This document shows, one piece after another, positions 21,666-29,002 of a stretch of 30,886 nt of DNA (within the stretch, counting starts at the first letter, position 1; each line of letters begins with the position of its first letter). Made by a program: the position numbers and the translations under genes. The notes under the pieces are model-generated. The model worked only from the letters and a program-made list of their open reading frames with translations. It was not told the origin of the DNA and made no database searches. Origin of the DNA: CAYNTH01 sp964427055 (GTDB lineage: Archaea > Aenigmatarchaeota > Aenigmatarchaeia > CG10238-14 > SCSR01); assembly GCA_964427055.1 (NCBI GenBank), contig CAYRSQ010000004.1:1-30886 (forward strand). Reading direction: 5' to 3'.

Positions 21666-24600
21666 ATGGCAAAAGAAGAAAATAGCGCTAATGGAGTGGA
21701 CGTCTTTTGGGACGGGAGATACATAGGCAAGACAAACGATCCAGATAGATTATTGAGAGAAATCCGGAATGAACGAAGGGAAGGCAAGTTATCAGGACAG
21801 GTAAATGTTGTTCATTATCCTCACTTGAACGAGGTCAGAATCACGAGCGATTCGGGCAGGGTCAGGAGACCGGTTATAGTTGTAGAAAATGGTAAATCGA
21901 AGATGACTGACGAACACTTCAGAAAACTCAGTTTAGGAGAAATCAGATGGGTAGAATTGATAAATGACGGTGTCATCGAATATCTTGATACAGATGAAGA
22001 AGAGAGTGCTTACATATGTTTGAAACCCGAAGACTTGACAGAAGAGCATACCCATCTGGAATTGGACCCATCGATAATTTTGGGACTTTCTGCATCTTTC
22101 ATACCCTTTACTGAGTATAATCGTGGAGACAGGGTCAATTACGGGGCAAAGATGGTAGGACAGAGCATGGGTATCTTCGCGACCAACTACCTGAACAGGG
22201 CAGATACGAAGGCAAATATTCTTGTATATCCTCAGAGGCCGATAGTGATAACTCATGCTCATAAGATACTAAACTATGATCACCATCCAAATGGTTCAAA
22301 TGTGATTATAGCAATAGGCTGTTTTGACGGTTACAACATGGAGGATGCCATAGTAATAAACAAAAGTTCTATAGAGAGAGGATTGTTCTGGTCGATGATG
22401 ATGAGAAATTATGAAGCTATTCAGAAGAGATACATGGGTGGACAGGAAGACATAATTGGTATACCTGATCCTGGAGTTAGGGGATATGCGGGAGAAGATG
22501 TGTATAAACACCTTCCAGAGGACGGTATCATAAATCCAGAAACCGTAGTTCAGTCGGACGACGTCCTCGTAGGAAGAGTATCACCATTGAGATTCCTAGG
22601 AACAATGGATCAATTCATAACTGGAATAGAAAACATAAGAGAAACTTCGGTAACTATCAGGCACGAAGAGAATGGAGTGGTTGACAGAGTATTTTTGTCC
22701 GAGACCAAAGACGGAACGATGTTGATTAAAGTTCTAGTTAGAGACATGAAGATACCTGAAATAGGAGATAAATTCGCAAGCAGACACGGTCAGAAAGGTG
22801 TCATAGGACTAATTGTACCTGAAGAAGACATGCCTTTCAACGAAGATGGCGTAGTGCCTGATGTAATTTTCAATTCTCACGGAATACCATCAAGAATGAC
22901 AATGGGTCAGTTGTTAGAATTTATAGGAGGTAAATTGGGCATAGTATCGGGAAAGCAAATTAATGCAAGGCCATTCAGGGCAATGAAAGAGACCGATATA
23001 AGAAGCCAGATGGAATCTTACGGATTCAGAAACGATGGAAAGGAGACTATGTATGACGGCAGGACTGGTAAAAGGTTCAATGCTCAGGTATTTGTCGGCA
23101 GTTGTTTCTATCAGAAACTGGACCATCTAGTCTCTAACAAGATACACGCGAGGTCTAGGGGGCCAGTTGCTTTATTGACAAAGCAGCCGACCGAAGGTAG
23201 AAGCAAAGAGGGTGGACTGAGATTGGGTGAGATGGAAAAGGATGTCTTGATTGCCCATGGAGCAGCATTGACACTAAAAGAAAGATTTGATTCAGACAAG
23301 ACCAAAATACCTATATGTTTGGAATGCGGGATGATGGCTGTCCACGATCATATCAAGAATAGAAATTATTGTTCCGTCTGTGGAACTTCTAAGATAATCG
23401 AAGTCGAGATGAGTTATGCATTCAAGTTGATGTTGGAGGAGTTGAAAAGCCTGATGATATATCCGAAGCTCGTCATCAAACCAAAAAACACATTAGTGGA
23501 CAGGATAGAATTCGGAATATTGGGTCCAGACATTATAAGAAAGCTGGTCGTGGCCAAGATAACGAAGACTGATCTGTACGATCAAGAAGGTTATCCTATA
23601 GAAGGTGGCCTGATGGATCCAAGACTGGGCGTTGTCGATCCAGGTGTCAGATGCCGTGTATGTGCAGGAAGAGTCGGCGATTGTCAGGGTCATTTTGGTT
23701 ATCTGGATTTGACTAGACCTATAATACATGTTCATTATGCGAAATTCATATATAGCCTGTTGAAATTGTTCTGTCCAGAATGTAGTAGGATAATGATTGA
23801 AAATGATGATATAGAGAAATTGAAAGACAAGAAATACAGAATAAGGGACATAGTTAAGATGACCAAGAAAAAGTGTCCTCACTGCGGAACTGAACAGAAG
23901 AAACTCAAGTTCGTCAAACCTTATACATACCAAGAAGGAAAAGGCAATTTGAGTGCCATAGAAATAAGAGAGAGAATGGAAAAGATAACTGATGACGATT
24001 TGAAATTGATAGGAGTAAAGATAAGGCCAGAATGGCTGGTACTGACGATACTGCCCATATCTCCAGTCACAGTAAGGCCTTCGATAACACTTGAGACAGG
24101 AGATAGGTCCGAAGATGATTTGACACACAAACTCGTGGATATAGTTAGGATAAATGAGAGGTTGAGAGAGAATATAGACCTCGGTGCACCAGAATTTATT
24201 ATAGACGATCTTTGGGAACTCTTGCAATATCATATTTCTACGTACTTCGATAACGAACTGTCAGGAGTACCACCGGCAAGGCACAGATCCGGAAGAGTGC
24301 TTAAGACACTCTCGCAGAGACTAAAGACGAAAGAGGGTAGGTTCAGAGGCAACCTGGCTGGAAAACGTGTCAATTTCTCGGCTCGTACGGTCATAAGTCC
24401 AGATCCGATGCTGAATATAGATGAGGTGGGTATTCCAGAATCGATTGCTAGAGAACTGACACTTCCTGTAAGGGTGAATGAAAAGAACAAGAAGGAACTC
24501 ACAGACATCATACTCAGAGGATCTGAATCTATGGTGGGGGCGAATTATGTGATAAGGACAGACGGAAGGAGAAAGAAAGTTACGGAAATAAACAAGGAAG

Positions 24601-26018
24601 AGATTGCAAAGGAGCTGGACGTAGGCTACATAGTAGAGCGACACCTTAAAGATGATGACATAGTCCTTTTCAATAGACAACCTAGCCTTCACAGAATGAG
24701 CATAATGGCCCATAGAGTAAAAGTGATGCCTTACAAAACCTTCAGATTCAACGTTGCAGTGTGCCCTCCTTATAACGCAGATTTCGACGGTGATGAAATG
24801 AACCTTCACGTACCTCAGACTGAAGAAGCACAAGCAGAGGCGAAGACATTAATGATTGTTCATAGGAACATAAGGAGTCCTCGTTTCTCAGGGCCGATAA
24901 TAGGAGCTCATCGTGATTATATCTCTGGATTATATTACCTGACTAATGGTGAAAGGAAATTTGAAAGAGAAGAGTTCGTACAACTGATACGGTCCGTTGA
25001 CAAAGTTATAGAGATACCGAAGAAAAAGACGATGACTGGGAAGGAGATATTCAGTCTATTCCTGCCTAAAGCATTGAATATAGAACTTAGGGCGAAATGT
25101 TGCATAGGATGCGACAAGTGTCTCAAGCGTAATTGCAAACAGGATGCTTATGTAGTTATAGAAAACGGCGAATTGGTCGCTGGAAGTATAGATGGGGCTT
25201 CAGTCGGTGCATTTTCGGGAAAAATCATAGACAATATAGAGAAAAATTATGGAGCAGAGATTGCTAAAAAGTTCATATATGACATTACAAGGCTTGCTAT
25301 ACACACACTCATGATGACATTGTTCTCAATAAGCATATCCGATCAAGACCTGTCGGATGAAGCCAGGTCCGAGATAGAAAAGACCATAAAGAACGTCAGA
25401 AAGGATGTCGATGGCTTGATTGAAGAGTATGAGAAAGGTGAAGTAAAAATACTTCCAGGGAGAACACCCAAAGAAAGTTTGGAAGCACACATCAAAAGAA
25501 GGCTTAACAAAGCAATAGACGAAGTTGAGAATATAATAGAAAGGCACATAAGGGATAACTTCACTGTGATGATGGCTAAGAGTGGTTCTAGAGGTAGCTT
25601 AGTCAATCTAGTTCAAACTTCTGCAATGGTGGGTCAAGAAATGGCAATGGGTGAAAGAATAGAGAGAGGTTATTATGAAAGGACATTCCCCCATTTCAAA
25701 AGAGGGGACATCAGTTTGGAATCAAGAGGATTTGTAGGAAGAGGATTCAAGGATGGACTTACTCCTTTCGAGTTCTTCTTCGATGCTATAAACAGCAGAG
25801 AATCGCTAATGGATAAATCATTGAAGACCCGACACTCGGGTTACATGGAAAGAAGGTTGGTTGGAGCTCTTCAGGACCTGAAGGTAGAATATGATAACAC
25901 GGTCAGGGACAGTTCGAAACACATAATTCAATTCTTGCCGGGAGAGGACGGATTGGACCCTTCAAAGATAATGAGGATTGGGCTTGACTTAGAAAAGATA
26001 GCCGACTCTATAAAGTGA
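21666..26018 (+). CDS. DNA-directed RNA polymerase B'-A' fusion
   Basis: One uninterrupted 1450-codon frame encoding B' joined to A'. Residues 1 to about 605 are B': EYNRGDRVNYGAKMVGQSMG, GYNMEDAIVINKSS, KIPEIGDKFASRHGQKGVIG, and a zinc site CLECGMM/CSVCG. At about 600-612 the usual B' end (SLMIYPKLVIKPKN) runs straight into the usual A' start (LVDRIEFGILGPDIIRKL), a linker of at most about 10 residues, with no stop or frameshift at 23451-23515. A' follows: zinc motifs CRVCAGRVGDCQGHFG and CPECS/CPHCG, FRGNLAGKRVNFSARTVISP, catalytic NADFDGDEMN (Mg-binding Asp triad), GSRGSLVNLVQTSAMVGQE, and the bridge-helix region RGFKDGLTPFEFFFDAINSR. A'' follows as a separate gene. Archaeal B' and A' are normally separate genes. 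Confidence 0.97.
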   Translation: MAKEENSANGVDVFWDGRYIGKTNDPDRLLREIRNERREGKLSGQVNVVHYPHLNEVRITSDSGRVRRPVIVVENGKSKMTDEHFRKLSLGEIRWVELINDGVIEYLDTDEEESAYICLKPEDLTEEHTHLELDPSIILGLSASFIPFTEYNRGDRVNYGAKMVGQSMGIFATNYLNRADTKANILVYPQRPIVITHAHKILNYDHHPNGSNVIIAIGCFDGYNMEDAIVINKSSIERGLFWSMMMRNYEAIQKRYMGGQEDIIGIPDPGVRGYAGEDVYKHLPEDGIINPETVVQSDDVLVGRVSPLRFLGTMDQFITGIENIRETSVTIRHEENGVVDRVFLSETKDGTMLIKVLVRDMKIPEIGDKFASRHGQKGVIGLIVPEEDMPFNEDGVVPDVIFNSHGIPSRMTMGQLLEFIGGKLGIVSGKQINARPFRAMKETDIRSQMESYGFRNDGKETMYDGRTGKRFNAQVFVGSCFYQKLDHLVSNKIHARSRGPVALLTKQPTEGRSKEGGLRLGEMEKDVLIAHGAALTLKERFDSDKTKIPICLECGMMAVHDHIKNRNYCSVCGTSKIIEVEMSYAFKLMLEELKSLMIYPKLVIKPKNTLVDRIEFGILGPDIIRKLVVAKITKTDLYDQEGYPIEGGLMDPRLGVVDPGVRCRVCAGRVGDCQGHFGYLDLTRPIIHVHYAKFIYSLLKLFCPECSRIMIENDDIEKLKDKKYRIRDIVKMTKKKCPHCGTEQKKLKFVKPYTYQEGKGNLSAIEIRERMEKITDDDLKLIGVKIRPEWLVLTILPISPVTVRPSITLETGDRSEDDLTHKLVDIVRINERLRENIDLGAPEFIIDDLWELLQYHISTYFDNELSGVPPARHRSGRVLKTLSQRLKTKEGRFRGNLAGKRVNFSARTVISPDPMLNIDEVGIPESIARELTLPVRVNEKNKKELTDIILRGSESMVGANYVIRTDGRRKKVTEINKEEIAKELDVGYIVERHLKDDDIVLFNRQPSLHRMSIMAHRVKVMPYKTFRFNVAVCPPYNADFDGDEMNLHVPQTEEAQAEAKTLMIVHRNIRSPRFSGPIIGAHRDYISGLYYLTNGERKFEREEFVQLIRSVDKVIEIPKKKTMTGKEIFSLFLPKALNIELRAKCCIGCDKCLKRNCKQDAYVVIENGELVAGSIDGASVGAFSGKIIDNIEKNYGAEIAKKFIYDITRLAIHTLMMTLFSISISDQDLSDEARSEIEKTIKNVRKDVDGLIEEYEKGEVKILPGRTPKESLEAHIKRRLNKAIDEVENIIERHIRDNFTVMMAKSGSRGSLVNLVQTSAMVGQEMAMGERIERGYYERTFPHFKRGDISLESRGFVGRGFKDGLTPFEFFFDAINSRESLMDKSLKTRHSGYMERRLVGALQDLKVEYDNTVRDSSKHIIQFLPGEDGLDPSKIMRIGLDLEKIADSIK

Positions 26019-26023
26019 TTGAT

Positions 26024-27175
26024 ATGGAAGAAAAGAAAGAACAGGAAAAGGAAAATGATACTTTGTTACCGGAATTTATATTGAACAAGGTAGAAGAGAT
26101 ATCGAAATCCAAAAAATTCAGCAGCAAAGAGAAAGATAAATTCATACAAAAAGTGGAAAACGAATATATGAAATCTAGATTCGAACCGGGGGAAGCGTTT
26201 GGTATAATCGCTGCTCAGAGTATATCAGAACCCGCTACACAAATGACGATGAGAACGTATCATTTTGCTGCTTCAGCTGGTGTAAAGGTTACACATGGAT
26301 TGCCTAGATTGATTGAAATTTTTGATGCGAAACGGGAACCTAACACTCCTGTCATGAACGTTTTCCTGAAAAGAGAGTACAACAACATGGATGACGCGAA
26401 AAAAGTAGCAGAGAAGATAATAGAAAAGACGGTAGAGGATTTGGCCAGTAGAATAGTTATGAATCTAGCAGACAACTCCGTGGAGATAGAACTTGACGAT
26501 GCTAGAAGATTAGGGACTGTAGAAAGTTCTCTGAAAGAAAGCAAACGATTCATGAGGTATGCCGGAAAGATAAAGAAAACTTCTAATAATGTCAGCATAT
26601 ATGCAAAGGAAGAAGGAGACATAAAGGGTCTGGAAAAAATAAGGGAAAAAGTAGCAGGTGTCCACGTAGATGGCATCAATGGAATCACGAATGCTGTCAT
26701 AAGGAGAGAAGGAGATGATTGGATAATAAGCACAATAGGAAGCAATCTGGCTGATGTGCTTCAGATAGAGGAAGTGGACGAGAATAAAACTTATAGTAAT
26801 GACCTTCATGAGACTAAAAAGACATTCGGGATAGAGGCCGCGAGGCGGCTGATAATAAGCGAATCTTACGATACGATGCAACAACAAGGATTGGATGTAG
26901 ACATAAGGCATCTTATGATGGTCAGTGACATGATGACATTGTCAGGAGACGTTAGGTCAATCGGTAGATATGGTGTCGCTGGTACCAAGAAATCTATTCT
27001 GGCACGTGCCGCTTTCGAGGAGACGATAAAACACTTAGTCAGAGCTTCTATAAGGGGTGAAGTGGACAATTTTGAGGGAATCTTTGAAAATGTGATGATA
27101 GGTCAAGTAATACCTGCAGGAACTGGTATGTTTGATCTCTTAGCTAAGTTCGATGATTTAGAAATTGAGAAATAG
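26024..27175 (+). CDS. rpoA2: DNA-directed RNA polymerase subunit A''
   Basis: A 383-aa C-terminal part of the largest subunit. The trigger-loop region is clear: PGEAFGIIAAQSISEPATQM, followed by TMRTYHFAASAG, then THGLPRLIEIFDAKREPNTP. The C-terminal DIRHLMMVSDMMTLSGDVRS and GVAGTKKSILARAAFEETIK, with VMIGQVIPAGTGMFDLL at the end, complete the cleft and jaw segments. ATG 26024 is 5 bp after the fused B'-A' stop and has GTGAT 4 nt upstream overlapping that stop. The N-terminal extension (about 1-20) is Glu/Lys-rich. Confidence 0.96.
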   Translation: MEEKKEQEKENDTLLPEFILNKVEEISKSKKFSSKEKDKFIQKVENEYMKSRFEPGEAFGIIAAQSISEPATQMTMRTYHFAASAGVKVTHGLPRLIEIFDAKREPNTPVMNVFLKREYNNMDDAKKVAEKIIEKTVEDLASRIVMNLADNSVEIELDDARRLGTVESSLKESKRFMRYAGKIKKTSNNVSIYAKEEGDIKGLEKIREKVAGVHVDGINGITNAVIRREGDDWIISTIGSNLADVLQIEEVDENKTYSNDLHETKKTFGIEAARRLIISESYDTMQQQGLDVDIRHLMMVSDMMTLSGDVRSIGRYGVAGTKKSILARAAFEETIKHLVRASIRGEVDNFEGIFENVMIGQVIPAGTGMFDLLAKFDDLEIEK

Positions 27176-27221
27176 AAAGGAAGAAAAAGATGTTTTCAAA
27201 TAAGATGAACGGGGAACGACT

Positions 27222-27497
27222 ATGAAAACCAAAGAAGAAATCAAAAAAGAAGTCCAAGATGCAGTGAAAGAAGGACATGTGATAATAGGATACAGGGAGT
27301 CAGTCGATTTCATACGAACGAATGTTCCTAAGTCAGTTGTGGTTGCTAACAATGCACCAGAGGACAAGATGGACGAGATATCACATAATACCAGAGCATC
27401 CTCAGTTGAGATGAACATATTCGAGGGCGACAGTAAGGAACTTGGGCTGATATGCGGTAAACCTTTTCCCGTGTTAGTTCTCGTTATTAAGGATTAA
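27222..27497 (+). CDS. rpl30e: Ribosomal protein eL30 (L30e)
   Basis: A 91-aa L7Ae/L30e-fold protein of the large subunit. It carries VIIGYRESVDFIRTNVPKSV and VVVANNAPEDKMDEISHNTR, the archaeal L30e counterpart of the RNA-binding face, and ends with LICGKPFPVLVLVIKD. Its place between rpoA'' and nusA is the standard archaeal order. GGGGA precedes the ATG. Confidence 0.95.
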   Translation: MKTKEEIKKEVQDAVKEGHVIIGYRESVDFIRTNVPKSVVVANNAPEDKMDEISHNTRASSVEMNIFEGDSKELGLICGKPFPVLVLVIKD

Positions 27498-27511
27498 TTT
27501 AGGTTATAGAT

Positions 27512-27934
27512 ATGAATATGTGCTTTGATACTGACACTATAAGGCTAATTACATTATATGAAAATATGATGAAAGTCGACATCAAAGACTGTATTTGTGA
27601 TGACGATAATCATACAGTGTACTTGGTAATAGAAGAAGGAATGATAGGAATGGCGATAGGGAAGAATGGAATCAGCGTAAAAAGGGCTGAGAATGTCTCT
27701 AGAAAGACGATAAAACTTTTCGAATATTCAGAAAATCTGGTGGAATTCGTTAAAAAAATAATACCTCAGGCGACTGGAGTCAAGGTAAGGAATGAAGACA
27801 GTAAGATAACAGTAGATGTCAAAGTCGATAAGAAGAGTAGACCGATAGTGATTGGGAGAGGGGGTAAAAATTTAAAGCTTTATAAAGAATTGCTTAAGAG
27901 GAGTCATCAAGTTGATGATATGATAATAAGATGA
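27512..27934 (+). CDS. nusA: NusA-like KH-domain transcription/translation factor
   Basis: A 140-aa archaeal NusA, which consists of just two KH domains with no S1 or N-terminal polymerase-binding domain. The first KH domain has VIEEGMIGMAIGKNGISVKR (GxxG as IGKNG); the second has KKSRPIVIGRGGKNLKLYKE (GRGGKN). The archaeal protein binds RNA, with a role in transcription termination or rRNA synthesis inferred from bacteria. It sits 14 bp after rpl30e and 8 bp before rps12, so it is deep in the operon. Confidence 0.94.
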   Translation: MNMCFDTDTIRLITLYENMMKVDIKDCICDDDNHTVYLVIEEGMIGMAIGKNGISVKRAENVSRKTIKLFEYSENLVEFVKKIIPQATGVKVRNEDSKITVDVKVDKKSRPIVIGRGGKNLKLYKELLKRSHQVDDMIIR

Positions 27935-27942
27935 GTGATTGA

Positions 27943-28368
27943 ATGGCGAAAGGTGCATTTGCTGCAAGGAAACTGAAGAAGAACAGAAAGAAGTACAGAT
28001 GGAAAGATGTAAATTATAAGAAGCGTGAGCTAAAACTATGGAAAAAGGATCCGACGGAAGGGGCACCTCAGGCAAAAGGGATAGTTATAGAGAAAAGGGT
28101 GGTTGAACACAAAAAGCCATCTTCGGGACTGATAAAATGTGTGAGAGTACAATTGATTAAGAACAACGTTCAGGTGACTGCTCACGTCCCTGGAAACCAC
28201 GCCATACAACACATAGGAGAACATGATGAAGTGCTTATAGAAAAAGTAGGTGGAGCCCAAGGCGGACCTAAGGGGACAATGGTAGGAATAAGATACAAAG
28301 TTGTCAAGGTGAACGGAATTTCTCTGTCTGAGATAGTTGCGGGGAAGAAACAGAAACCTACTAGATAA
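27943..28368 (+). CDS. rps12: Ribosomal protein uS12
   Basis: A 141-aa small-subunit protein at the decoding centre. The family is clear from EGAPQAKGIVIEKRVVE, KCVRVQLIKNNVQVTAHVPG, EHDEVLIEKVGGAQGGPKG and KVNGISLSEIVAGKKQK. Two usually near-invariant loops differ: the PNSAIRK loop reads PSSGLIK (residues 59-65) and the PGVR loop reads VGIR (residues 114-117). The frame is intact through both. GTGATTGA stands just before the ATG, 8 bp after nusA. Confidence 0.95.
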   Translation: MAKGAFAARKLKKNRKKYRWKDVNYKKRELKLWKKDPTEGAPQAKGIVIEKRVVEHKKPSSGLIKCVRVQLIKNNVQVTAHVPGNHAIQHIGEHDEVLIEKVGGAQGGPKGTMVGIRYKVVKVNGISLSEIVAGKKQKPTR

Positions 28369-28382
28369 AACGGTGTCATGAA

Positions 28383-28976
28383 ATGAAAGTTTTCAACAAA
28401 TGGTCGACAGATGAAATAGAAGTCAAGGATGAAGGCCTTAGGAAATACATAGGATTGGAACCAGTAATAGTCCCTAAGACAGGAGGAAAGTTTTCTAGTT
28501 CTCAGCACGGAAAATTCAAGGTAAACATAGTAGAAAGAGTGATAACCAAATTAATGGTTCCTGGTCACAGAGGAAAGAAACATGTGATATCTTCTGGTAG
28601 GGCGACCGGTAAATACAACCTTCATTATAACACTCTGAAAAAGGCTTTCGAGAACATAGAAAAGAAAACTAACAAGAATCCTATAGGAGTTCTTGTTCAT
28701 GCGATAGAAACTGCAGCCTTGCGCGAAGAAATTGCTGCGTATCAGGTCGGTGGTATAATAGTTAGGAAAGCTGTTGTCACTAGTCCTCAAAGACGAATAG
28801 ACTTGGCTTTGAGAACAATAGTTCAATCTGCTTATAGGAAGAGCTTCGGAAAGAAAATGAATATGTCAGAAGCATTAGCTGATGAATTGATCGCTGCTAG
28901 CGAAAACGACTCCTCAAGGTCAGAAGCCGTGAAAGAGAAAGAAAGAATAGAAAGAGAGGCTGAAGGAGCCAGATGA
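28383..28976 (+). CDS. rps7: Ribosomal protein uS7
   Basis: A 197-aa small-subunit head protein that binds the 3' major domain of 16S rRNA near the E site. Recognisable parts are MKVFNKWSTDEIEVKDEGLR, then VNIVERVITKLMVPGHRGKK, NPIGVLVHAIETAALREE, and the GGIIVRKAVVTSPQRRIDLA strand, ending in the archaeal ALADELIAASENDS...EKERIEREAEGAR. The length is typical of archaeal S7. It is the usual gene between rps12 and elongation factor 2. Confidence 0.96.
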   Translation: MKVFNKWSTDEIEVKDEGLRKYIGLEPVIVPKTGGKFSSSQHGKFKVNIVERVITKLMVPGHRGKKHVISSGRATGKYNLHYNTLKKAFENIEKKTNKNPIGVLVHAIETAALREEIAAYQVGGIIVRKAVVTSPQRRIDLALRTIVQSAYRKSFGKKMNMSEALADELIAASENDSSRSEAVKEKERIEREAEGAR

Positions 28977-29002
28977 TTCATTGAGAAATTGGCGATGAGT
29001 TT

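Noticed and set aside
23451..23515. Sequencing frameshift or missed stop making a false B'-A' fusion
   Set aside because: Reading codon by codon shows both halves continue in one frame with natural end and start sequences and no leftover stop; only raw reads could exclude an error fully.
23493..24233. 246-codon minus-strand frame inside rpoB'-A'
   Set aside because: Antisense shadow of a highly conserved polymerase region; composition (many Tyr/Cys/His/Phe) is that of a reverse-frame translation and no family is seen.
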